Origin: DATGYC01 sp035298385
Lineage (GTDB): Bacteria > Bacillota > Sulfobacillia > Symbiobacteriales > Symbiobacteriaceae
Assembly: GCA_035298385.1 (NCBI GenBank)
Contig: DATGYC010000339.1
Location: forward strand, 1-8,054
Reading direction: 5' to 3'
DNA: 8,054 bases
The notes under the pieces are model-generated. The model was not told the origin of the DNA. It saw nothing but the letters and a program-made list of their open reading frames with translations, and made no database searches. Position 1 is the first letter of the stretch. The number at the start of each line of letters is the position of its first letter. The position numbers and the translations under genes are program-made. Shown here one piece after another: positions 1 to 6,751 of the stretch.

Positions 1-203
1 GTTGATGATCGTCGGCGCTACATCTAGCACCCGGCGCTCCCCGTTGACGTAGGCGATGGTGGAGTCGATCGTCAACTGAATCACCGTGTTGCCGTCCACC
101 AGGGTGACGGTACGCGTCTCCGGGTTCCAGCCGACCTCCGCCCCGAAGCCCTCAGCGATGAAGCGGACCGGGACCAGGGTGCGGGAGTTGATGATCGTCG
201 GCG
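1..203 (-). repeat. Two 17-bp direct repeats (1-17 and 187-203) from repeated stalk subdomains
   Basis: Bases 1-17 and 187-203 are identical (gttgatgatcgtcggcg). On the coding strand they encode PTIIN near residues 1393-1397 and 1332-1336. They are the start of the conserved PxIINxRTLVPxR motif of the stalk domain. This indicates that a second stalk unit begins exactly where the window ends. The repeat is intragenic and comes from the protein architecture; it is not a mobile or recombination element. Confidence 0.6.
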
Positions 204-3200
204 GCTGATCCAGGACGATGTCGACCTGGTTCAGCTTGGCGTTCGGGTTGTTGATCCACATCTCGATCAGGGTCGAGATCGGTGTCGGGTTGATGACCGG
301 GGCCGTGACTGCGAGCGCCTGGGTCGTCCGGCTCTCGTTGCCGTCCGAGTCCGTGGCGATCAGGGTTAGCGTGTAGTTGCCCGTGGGCAGCCCCGGCAGG
401 GAGAGCTCCTCGCCCTGTCCAGTCGACTGGCCGTTGATCAGCCACCGGACCGAGCCGTCGCCGAGGGCGCCATCCTCCGGATCCAGCGCCGTGGCGACCG
501 CTGAGAAGGAGCGCCCAGCCATCAGGCTCGTCGGGGCGTCCATCGCTGAGATCGGCCCCTTCTTCGGGACCGTGACGGCGCCCGAGTCAAGCGAGGCGCC
601 CAGCAGGCCGTCCGAGGCGAGCAGGCGGAACTTGCCGCCGTTGCCGCCGGGGAGCATCTCGGTGCTGAAGTCGAACTGGGTACCGGTCAGGCCGATCGCC
701 ACCGGGGTCCACTGCACCCCATCCGGGGCGTAGAGGAGTTGGTAGGTGAGCGGGTTGCCATCCCGGTCGCTCGCCCGCCAGGTCGCCCGGAAGCGGTTGG
801 GGGCGGAGGTGAGCTGGCTGATGGTCAGGCCGTCGATCACCGGCCGGTTGGCCGAGGCGTTGACCGTCAGGACGGGCGTGCCGCCCTGGACGATGATGAA
901 CCGGGAGAAGGCGGTGTTCGCACCGACGGGGATCGCGACCGACCAGCCCTGCAGGATGCCTGCGTCGTGGGTGTGGCCATCGCCGTCGGCCTCCAGCTCA
1001 TCCATGTGCGGGTGGACGAGCGTGACGGGGGCCTCGGCGATCGTGCGGCCGCTCGCATCGAGCAGCTTGGCGACGGTGGCCCGGTCGGCGCCTTCGTTCG
1101 TCGGCGGTAGGATGGAACCCTGGTAGGCCGAGTCGAGCGACCAGGCGCCCTGGGCCGTGATGCCACCTGAGAGGACGAGGTAGTCCGCGAACTCGAGCGG
1201 GACGACGTCCGCAGCGCCAGCGGCATCGTGCGGGTTCGGGCGGGCGAGACGGGCGGCCATCAGGGCGTTCCAGCCCTTGATCGAGACCCAGCGCGGGTAG
1301 CCGTAGGCCATGAAGTCGTGGAAGTGGGTGCCGCCAGCGGAGCCGGGCGCCAGGGCCTGCATGCGGGTCGTGTCAAAGCCGACGTCGCCAGTGCCGCCGT
1401 GCGGGTAGGGCCAGGCTTCGCCCGAGGCGCCCTCGCCGTGGTCGAAGGAGGCGTGGGGGCGGCCGTGGTTGTGGCCGATCTCATGGGCGAAGGTGGTCTG
1501 GCGCCCGTAGTAGTTCGGCCCGACCGGACCGGCCATGCCGATCGAGACATAGCCCGGCATCTGGCCCATGCCGTAGTAGGCGCCGCCGGCCGCCTCTGGG
1601 ATCAGCCCGTACCAGTACATGTACGGATACCAGGCGTCGAAGGTCCGGGCGGCGACGACCTTGGACCAGACGGTCGACCAGCCAGCGTCTGTCGCCGGGT
1701 TGGCGGTGATGTTCAGCGTCGGGCCGCTGAAGAGGGTGACGCCACCGTCCGAGCGGACCGGGTAGACCTGCCGCATAAAGGGGACGAGCGAGACGGCGTT
1801 GGCGAAGGTGGTGGAGTAGGTGCTGCCGCCCTTGGTGATGTTGAGCGGGACGGCCTTGACGTAGGTCTTGGGCACGTCGGTCATGTGCATCCAGTTGACG
1901 GCCCAGTTATCGCTCGTCTTGGACTCGCTCGGGTTGCCGTCGGGGTTGACCTGGAAGAAGAGCAGGACGTCCTGGCTCTTCGAGGGCGGGCGGTACCAGG
2001 CGGCGGGCAGGCTGATGTTGAGGGAGGAGAAGGTGTTGGAGCGGTTGTAGGCGGCGCTGGTCACCGTGTAGGGCGCCCAGGCCACAGCGTTGGCGTCCCA
2101 GTTGAGTGAGTAGGTGAGCGGCGAGCCAGCAAGCGGTGTGCCGCCCTGGAAGGCCCAGACCTTCACCTCAACGTTGGGCACCGTGAGCAGGGCGGAGCGG
2201 ACGAAGACCCGGGCGACCGTCTTCTTGCCGTAGACGAGGGGGACGGTGTTGCCGACGGTCTGGATCGCTTGGGTCAGTTCGACGTGCTCGATCCGCATGT
2301 TGCGCAGGGCGGACCAGTTGATGATCACGTTGATCAGCCCGGGGTTGATGGCGAAGCGGCTGATGTCGCCGTGGAGCGGGAAGGAGTCCTTGTTGTAGAG
2401 GCCGAGCTGGATCGCGGCCTCACTGCGGGCGGGCACCGGTAACTGGTCTTGATCGACGACCACGCCGTCGAGCCAGAGCTTGGTCATGCCGTTCTCGCGG
2501 GTGACGGCGACATGGTGCCAGGTGTTTAGGCTGACGGTGGACGGGCTCTCCAGGTTGCCGGACCCACGGCCACCATCCGTCGCGCCGTACTTGAGCGTGG
2601 CGCCATCGATGAAGAGGGCCCAGTTGGTGCCGAAGGCGATCATCTGAGTGGCGGTCACCTCGGTGTAGCGGAACCAGGTGTCGATCGAGTAGGTGGCGCC
2701 GAGGGCGCCCCGCATCGGCACCTCAATGTAAGCCGCGTTCGAGCCGAAGTGAGCGGCCGAGGAGTCAGGGAGCGGCCCGGTGATGATGGAGACGTCACGG
2801 GACTGGTAGGACTCGCCGCTGCCGGGATCAAAGGTTAGCTGAATCAGCGGGTCACCGCCGGACTTGGCCGAGTTCCAGAGCTTGACGTCGCTCATGTTGC
2901 CGTTGAAGTACCAGCGCAGCCCCGGATGGGTGCCGATGAAGATCGGCTGCTGCTCAACCGGCATCAGTCCGATCAGGATCTGGGCCGAGGCGGCGAGCTC
3001 GCCATTGAGGTAGAGGTCGACGCGTTGGCCATCATAGGAGAGGAGGGCGGTATAGCGGGAGGCGGCCTTGGCGTAAGCCCGGGTGCTGTCGCGCCAGACG
3101 CCGCTGCTGTCCAGGACGGAGGCGACGAGGGTCTCGCCATCAAGGAAGAGGCTGAAGTTAGAGCCTTCCATGAGGTTCTGACGGCCCGAGGTCGTGCTGG

Positions 3201-4191
3201 TCTGGAAGGAGACCTGGGCGGCGAAGTTCTGCAGGGCACCGGTGGTCAAGACGGCCGGCAGCAGGAGATAGTCGCCCTGCGAGGCGCTGAAGTAGGCGTT
3301 CCCGTCCAGGGAGACGCCCCGGTTGACGATCGGTTGGCCCCAGGCGGAGAGGTCCTGGATCTGCCCACCGCTCATGGAGGGGAAGGTCAGGTCGAGGAGC
3401 TTGCCGTCGGCGGTGGGGGCGCTGTCGGAGAGCCGGATGCGGGCGAGGGCGCCCTGGAGCTGTCCGGAGCCCTGCCCAGCGGTCAGGGAGAGGGCGGTGG
3501 CCGGCGTGGCGGGGGTGTAAGCGGCGCTTGCCTGCCGCTGGCCGTTGACGTAGAGGGTGACCTGGCCGCCGTCTGCCGCGAGGGCGACGTGGTACCAGGT
3601 GGCGCGGGAGAGGATCATCGCGCTGGCGACGGACTGGACCCCGCCGCCGCTCTTGGCGACGCTGCCCTCAAGGCGCCCGCCGTTCACTTTTAGCTCAAAC
3701 TGCTCGGTCTTCACTAAGGTCTGGGTGGCCATATGGTCGTCCGGGCGGTACCACGCCTCCAAGAGGAAGCGGGAGAGGCTGCCCAGGAGCCGGTTCGAGG
3801 CGACCAGAATCCGATCGGGCGTCTGGCTGAACTGGAGCGCTGGCCCGAACGGAGAGGTGGTCAGCGCCGTGCCGGTGACGGTCGCCGGAATCCGGTTGGG
3901 TGACTGGTCGACGGCTTGGCTCTTGTCGTTGATCAGGAGGTCGATGCGGGGTGGGCGCCCCTCCCCAGCAGGAGCGTTGCGGGCAAAGGCGCCCGCCTGC
4001 GGCTGGGAGAGCCCTTCGCCCGGCTTGACCTTCAGGACCTCGGACAAGGAGGTTGCCGCCAACTCTGGGTAGGTGGCGCTGGGCGCCGCGACCGAGTTGG
4101 CAGCGGCAAGCGCGGGGGCGCCTGCCATCACGACCAGAAGGAGCGTGGCCAGGAGTACCAGTAGGGTTTTCCGTAACCGGGGTACAGCCAT
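1..4191 (-). CDS. Secreted multidomain zinc metalloprotease (LamG x3, CARDB-like, metzincin-type core, Ig-like, stalk), C-terminus beyond window
   Basis: The frame is open for 1397 codons from ATG at 4191 to the window edge, with no stop, so the gene is partial. GAGGTGG lies 6 nt before the ATG. Residues 1-31 form a signal peptide (RLRK, a hydrophobic core, ALA cleavage motif), so the protein should be exported. Three LamG-like domains follow at about 82-245, 265-420 and 448-620. Each has the typical late strands: TWYHVAL with YVNG214-217, DLYLNG to 397, and WHHVAV from 558 with LDG. A CARDB-like region spans about 635-760. The peptidase core is about 774-985: HExxHxxGxxH at 903-913 gives zinc ligands H903, H907 and H913 and catalytic E904, and the Met-turn is at M961 (HDFMAYGYPRW). 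Two Ig/cadherin-like modules follow (about 1118-1210, 1215-1297). The last is a Cu_amine_oxidN1-type stalk domain from about 1318 (SRTLVPVRFIAEGFG). There is no cysteine in the visible part. The motif makes zinc peptidase activity likely. The substrate is unknown; the LamG domains suggest binding to glycans or cell surfaces. Confidence 0.93.
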   Translation of the reverse strand, partial: MAVPRLRKTLLVLLATLLLVVMAGAPALAAANSVAAPSATYPELAATSLSEVLKVKPGEGLSQPQAGAFARNAPAGEGRPPRIDLLINDKSQAVDQSPNRIPATVTGTALTTSPFGPALQFSQTPDRILVASNRLLGSLSRFLLEAWYRPDDHMATQTLVKTEQFELKVNGGRLEGSVAKSGGGVQSVASAMILSRATWYHVALAADGGQVTLYVNGQRQASAAYTPATPATALSLTAGQGSGQLQGALARIRLSDSAPTADGKLLDLTFPSMSGGQIQDLSAWGQPIVNRGVSLDGNAYFSASQGDYLLLPAVLTTGALQNFAAQVSFQTSTTSGRQNLMEGSNFSLFLDGETLVASVLDSSGVWRDSTRAYAKAASRYTALLSYDGQRVDLYLNGELAASAQILIGLMPVEQQPIFIGTHPGLRWYFNGNMSDVKLWNSAKSGGDPLIQLTFDPGSGESYQSRDVSIITGPLPDSSAAHFGSNAAYIEVPMRGALGATYSIDTWFRYTEVTATQMIAFGTNWALFIDGATLKYGATDGGRGSGNLESPSTVSLNTWHHVAVTRENGMTKLWLDGVVVDQDQLPVPARSEAAIQLGLYNKDSFPLHGDISRFAINPGLINVIINWSALRNMRIEHVELTQAIQTVGNTVPLVYGKKTVARVFVRSALLTVPNVEVKVWAFQGGTPLAGSPLTYSLNWDANAVAWAPYTVTSAAYNRSNTFSSLNISLPAAWYRPPSKSQDVLLFFQVNPDGNPSESKTSDNWAVNWMHMTDVPKTYVKAVPLNITKGGSTYSTTFANAVSLVPFMRQVYPVRSDGGVTLFSGPTLNITANPATDAGWSTVWSKVVAARTFDAWYPYMYWYGLIPEAAGGAYYGMGQMPGYVSIGMAGPVGPNYYGRQTTFAHEIGHNHGRPHASFDHGEGASGEAWPYPHGGTGDVGFDTTRMQALAPGSAGGTHFHDFMAYGYPRWVSIKGWNALMAARLARPNPHDAAGAADVVPLEFADYLVLSGGITAQGAWSLDSAYQGSILPPTNEGADRATVAKLLDASGRTIAEAPVTLVHPHMDELEADGDGHTHDAGILQGWSVAIPVGANTAFSRFIIVQGGTPVLTVNASANRPVIDGLTISQLTSAPNRFRATWRASDRDGNPLTYQLLYAPDGVQWTPVAIGLTGTQFDFSTEMLPGGNGGKFRLLASDGLLGASLDSGAVTVPKKGPISAMDAPTSLMAGRSFSAVATALDPEDGALGDGSVRWLINGQSTGQGEELSLPGLPTGNYTLTLIATDSDGNESRTTQALAVTAPVINPTPISTLIEMWINNPNAKLNQVDIVLDQPPTIINSRTLVPVRFIAEGFGAEVGWNPETRTVTLVDGNTVIQLTIDSTIAYVNGERRVLDVAPTIIN

Positions 4192-4197
4192 AGGGGT

Positions 4198-4204
4198 CCA
4201 CCTC
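4198..4204 (-). promoter_or_regulatory. Ribosome binding site of the metalloprotease gene
   Basis: On the minus strand GAGGTGG precedes ATG 4191 by 6 nt. The next residues form a signal peptide, so this site settles the start. I found no convincing -35/-10 pair for this gene in 4205-4400 on the minus strand. Confidence 0.75.
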
Positions 4205-4322
4205 GTATATGCAGGATGGGGTCAGGTTCATCCTAGCGCAGTACGGGGAGCAGACTGTTCGGTTGTCAGACGTATCCCCTGGCAGGTAAAGGGGGCGCCA
4301 ATGTTTGTTAGGATACTTTCTG

Positions 4323-4334
4323 GTCAAGGTTGAC
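4323..4334. promoter_or_regulatory. Candidate operator: 12-bp palindrome over the -35 box
   Basis: GTCAA-GG-TTGAC is a perfect inverted repeat with 5-bp arms and a 2-bp spacer. It covers five of the six bases of the TTGACA -35 box of the ROK gene promoter. A dimeric regulator bound here would block RNA polymerase. The arms are short, so chance is possible. The ROK protein encoded downstream is a candidate ligand, by inference from position only. Confidence 0.3.
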
Positions 4335-4358
4335 ATTCGAGGCCCAACGCGCCATAAT
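4330..4358 (+). promoter_or_regulatory. Sigma-70-type promoter of the ROK gene
   Basis: A perfect -35 hexamer TTGACA (4330-4335) is separated by exactly 17 bp from CATAAT (4353-4358), a five-of-six match to the -10 consensus. Transcription would start near 4365 and give a leader of about 70 nt before the ROK start at 4436. It is the only strong housekeeping-type promoter I see in the window. It may also serve the downstream gap-mgsA-fba genes by readthrough. Confidence 0.8.
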
Positions 4359-4368
4359 AGGGCTGTAT

Positions 4369-4383
4369 CCGCCACCTTGGCGG
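4369..4383 (+). promoter_or_regulatory. Hairpin at the 5' end of the ROK mRNA leader
   Basis: CCGCCA-CCT-TGGCGG forms a perfect 6-bp stem with a 3-nt loop, a few bases after the predicted transcription start. It is followed by CTTTCTTCTC, which is pyrimidine-rich but not a clean T-run. It could be a 5'-stabilising mRNA hairpin, a DNA operator placed just downstream of the promoter, or a weak terminator/attenuator. The sequence does not decide among these. Confidence 0.4.
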
Positions 4384-4435
4384 CTTTCTTCTCACCGACT
4401 TCGTTAATCGCCTTTACTAAGCGGAGGAAAAATCC

Positions 4436-5647
4436 ATGCTTGTAGGGCCTGAGCTGATCCGCACGATCAACAAGCAACGGGTGCTCCGGCTGATCCGAAG
4501 TGGGGGTCCTGTCTCCCGGGCGGATGCCGCGGAGCAGACCGGCATGACGCGGCCGACGATCTCAGCGGTTGTGGCTGACCTCTTAGAGGAAGGCTGGATT
4601 GAGGAGATCGGCGCGGGGGAGTCCTCTGGGGGGCGCCCACCGATCCTGCTGCGCTTCAGCCCGCTTGCCCGGCTCGTCCTGGGCGCCGAACTGGGCGCCG
4701 GTCACGTGCGGGCGGTCCTGACCGACCTAGCGGGGAACGTGCTCCATCGGTCTAAGCGCCGGGTGGAGACGAACGATCCGAAGGTGGAGCTCGACCGGCT
4801 CTGCGGCGTGGTCCAAGAGGTTCTGGCGATGCGCAGTCCAGCGCAGGCCAAGATCCCGCTCGCGGGGCTTGGTCTTGGGCTCAACGGGCACGTCGACACC
4901 GGCCTGGGGCTATGGCGCTACTCGCCGCACTTTCAGGTCGCCGACCTGAATGTGGTGAAGCACCTCACCGACTGCCTCGGTCTCGAGGTGATCGTTGAGA
5001 ACGACGCCCGGGTGATGGCGGTCGGGGAGCGCTCCTTTGGTTGCGCCAAGGCGGTTGAGAACCTGGTCTACATCCGGGTCGGCGTCTCGATTGGCGCCGG
5101 GTTGATGATCGAGGGCAAGCTTTACGGGGGCGCCCACGAAGGCGCTGGCGAGATCGGTCACACGGTGGTCTTTGAAGAAGGCCCCCGCTGCCGCTGTGGC
5201 AACTTTGGTTGCCTGGAGGCGGTGGCGAACGCCGTGGCGATCTCCCGTCGGGCGGTCAACCGGATTCAGGCCGGGCACACCTCCGTCATTCCAAAACTCG
5301 TCGATGACGACCTCTCCCAGGTGATCGGCACGACCGTCATTGAGGCGGCGCATGCAGGAGATCGCCTCGCGCGGGAAACGCTACAAGAGGCTGGTCGTTT
5401 CGTCGGGCTGGCGGTGGGTAACGTGATCAATCTCTTCGATCCCGACCTGGTCGTGATCGGAGGCGGCACCTCTCGGGCGGGAGAGCTTCTCCTGGAGCCC
5501 GTCAAGGCGGCCGCCTTCAGCCGGGCACTGCCCGGTCGGCGCGACAAGGTGCAGATCCTGCGGACGGCCCTGGGTGAGGACTCTTGCCCAGTCGGTGGCG
5601 CCGCTCTGGTGATCGAATCACTTTTCCGAGCCCCGACCGTGGGGTAA
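4436..5647 (+). CDS. ROK-family transcriptional regulator (NagC/XylR type)
   Basis: The 403 residues match the usual length of ROK repressors, about 100 longer than ROK sugar kinases. The N-terminus (about 7-60) is a MarR-like winged helix-turn-helix, with SRADAAEQTGMTRPTIS as recognition region and a GGRPP linker at 65-69. The ROK fold follows. END at 188-190 supplies the sugar-contacting and catalytic-type Asp190. The ROK signature runs from about 213 to 242. Zinc ligands are H242 (in EIGH) and C252, C254 and C259 (CRCGNFGC). The first phosphate loop is ELGAGH at 85-90 instead of DxGxT, which suggests little or no kinase activity, as in other ROK repressors. GCGGAGGA sits 8 nt before ATG 4436. 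It likely binds a sugar or sugar phosphate and controls its own promoter, the divergent protease or the glycolytic genes. The ligand is not deducible. Confidence 0.93.
   Translation: MLVGPELIRTINKQRVLRLIRSGGPVSRADAAEQTGMTRPTISAVVADLLEEGWIEEIGAGESSGGRPPILLRFSPLARLVLGAELGAGHVRAVLTDLAGNVLHRSKRRVETNDPKVELDRLCGVVQEVLAMRSPAQAKIPLAGLGLGLNGHVDTGLGLWRYSPHFQVADLNVVKHLTDCLGLEVIVENDARVMAVGERSFGCAKAVENLVYIRVGVSIGAGLMIEGKLYGGAHEGAGEIGHTVVFEEGPRCRCGNFGCLEAVANAVAISRRAVNRIQAGHTSVIPKLVDDDLSQVIGTTVIEAAHAGDRLARETLQEAGRFVGLAVGNVINLFDPDLVVIGGGTSRAGELLLEPVKAAAFSRALPGRRDKVQILRTALGEDSCPVGGAALVIESLFRAPTVG
5609..5621. promoter_or_regulatory. Candidate palindromic binding site upstream of gap
   Basis: GTGAT-CGA-ATCAC is a perfect inverted repeat with 5-bp arms. 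It lies inside the last codons of the ROK gene, about 80 bp upstream of the gap start. It resembles the half-sites of CRP/FNR-type regulators, but its spacer is shorter than in either consensus. No matching -35/-10 pair is visible nearby, and the bases also encode an ordinary ROK C-terminus, so this is a weak candidate. Confidence 0.2.
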
Positions 5648-5686
5648 GGCTTCCAGTACCTAGGGCTAAGGCCTGCTTGTAACGCC

Positions 5687-5693
5687 AAGGAGG
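5687..5693 (+). promoter_or_regulatory. Ribosome binding site of gap, bearing on the choice of start
   Basis: AAGGAGG lies 4 nt before GTG 5698 and 10 nt before the in-frame ATG 5704. I prefer ATG: it is the stronger start codon, the spacing is within the usual range, and it gives the family-typical start MTIRVGINGFG. The GTG start would add only two residues (Met-Asn). Confidence 0.7.
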
Positions 5694-5703
5694 ACGAGTG
5701 AAC

Positions 5704-6714
5704 ATGACGATTCGCGTCGGTATTAACGGTTTCGGCTCCATTGGTCGCCGGTTCTTCCGTATTGCGCTGAACCACCCGAATATTGAGGTCGTCGCGATCA
5801 ATGATCTGACCCCGCCGGCTACTTCGGCCCACCTCGTCAAGTACGATTCCAACTTCGGCACGCTCAATGCCGAGGTCTCTGCCACCGAGAATGGCCTGGT
5901 CGTGAACGGCCATGAGATCCGGGTCTACGCCGAGAAGGATCCCGGTGCGATTCCCTGGCGTAACCACGAGGTCGATATCGTGATCGAGGCGACCGGCCGC
6001 TTCACGGCCAAGAAGGATGCTGAGGTCCACGTCACCAAGGGCGGCGCCAAGAAGGTGATCATCTCCGCTCCGGCGACCGACGAGGATATCACCGTGGTCA
6101 TGGGCGTCAACCATGAGCAGTACGACCCGGCCAAGCATACGGTCGTCTCGAACGCCTCCTGCACGACCAACTGCCTGGCGCCTGTCGCCAAGGTCCTGCA
6201 CGAGCAGTTCGGCATCGTCAAGGGCATGATGAACACGATCCACTCCTACACCAACGACCAGGTGATCCTGGACTTCCCGCATAAGGACCTGCGCCGTGCG
6301 CGTGCGGGCGCCCTCTCGATCATCCCGACCTCGACCGGTGCCGCCAAGGCTGTCGCCCTGGTCCTGCCGGAGCTGAAGGGCAAGCTGACCGGCTTCTCCC
6401 TCCGGGTGCCGACCCCGACCGTCTCCGCCACCGACTTCACCTGCGAGCTCGCCAAGAGCGTCACCAAGGAAGAGGTTAACGCGGCGCTGAAGGCTGCGGC
6501 TGAGGGCCCGCTCAAGGGCTTCCTGGCCTACTCGGAGGAGCCGCTCGTCTCGATGGACTACAAGGGCCATCCGGCCTCTTCGATCGTCGACGCCCTCTCC
6601 ACGCTCGTCCTGGACGGCAACATGGTCAAGATCCTGGCCTGGTACGACAACGAGTGGGGCTACTCGAACCGCCTCGCCGACCTGATCGAGTACATGGCCG
6701 GCAAGGGCCTCTAA
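5704..6714 (+). CDS. gap: Glyceraldehyde-3-phosphate dehydrogenase, phosphorylating, type I
   Basis: This cytosolic glycolytic enzyme oxidises glyceraldehyde-3-phosphate with NAD(P)+ and phosphate to 1,3-bisphosphoglycerate. The 336 residues match the family length. The N-terminal Rossmann domain begins VGINGFGSIGR, and Asp34 (AIND) follows the second strand, the position that favours NAD. The catalytic cysteine is C153 in SNASCTTN and its partner is H180 (HSYTND). The S-loop (about 181-203) contains DFP at 190-192, keeping the proline typical of NAD-dependent forms. The C-terminal WYDNEWGYSNR motif is intact at 313-323. Ser12 stands where most family members have arginine (GFGRIGR). A GTG at 5698 is an alternative start. 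The gene begins 56 nt after the ROK gene and is followed 37 nt later by mgsA. Its regular, C-ending codon use fits high expression. Confidence 0.97.
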   Translation: MTIRVGINGFGSIGRRFFRIALNHPNIEVVAINDLTPPATSAHLVKYDSNFGTLNAEVSATENGLVVNGHEIRVYAEKDPGAIPWRNHEVDIVIEATGRFTAKKDAEVHVTKGGAKKVIISAPATDEDITVVMGVNHEQYDPAKHTVVSNASCTTNCLAPVAKVLHEQFGIVKGMMNTIHSYTNDQVILDFPHKDLRRARAGALSIIPTSTGAAKAVALVLPELKGKLTGFSLRVPTPTVSATDFTCELAKSVTKEEVNAALKAAAEGPLKGFLAYSEEPLVSMDYKGHPASSIVDALSTLVLDGNMVKILAWYDNEWGYSNRLADLIEYMAGKGL

Positions 6715-6751
6715 AACATCCCGGCAGATCGGTAAAGGAGAGCGGAACGCT

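Noticed and set aside
1..203. 17-bp direct repeat as a mobile-element or attachment site
   Set aside because: Both copies encode the same conserved PTIIN segment of the stalk domain in frame, so protein repetition explains them.
1228..2109. Long plus-strand open frame of 293 codons opposite the protease
   Set aside because: It is antisense to the protease coding frame, is low-complexity in Gly/Val/Asp/Arg, and has no domain or good ribosome site. It is a shadow of GC-rich codons.
2926..3693. Plus-strand open frame of 255 codons
   Set aside because: Antisense to the LamG region, compositionally biased, with no recognisable motif.
4205..4340. Minus-strand promoter candidates for the protease (TTGACC, CTGACA, TAGGAT)
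   Set aside because: No pair has an acceptable 16-18 bp spacing with a reasonable -10 box, so I do not place a promoter.
3695..4477. Minus-strand open frame of 260 codons overlapping the protease N-terminus
   Set aside because: It is out of frame with the signal peptide and LamG1, crosses the intergenic region and the ROK start, and has no ribosome site. The in-frame start at 4191 has a clear one.
5631..5644. CCCC-GACCGT-GGGG hairpin at the end of the ROK gene as a terminator
   Set aside because: The stem is only 4 bp and no T-run follows; it overlaps the ROK stop region.
5266..6570. Minus-strand open frame of 434 codons opposite ROK and gap
   Set aside because: It covers the ends of two genes with clear conserved motifs on the plus strand. 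Its sequence is Arg/Asp/Gly-rich and matches no family I know.
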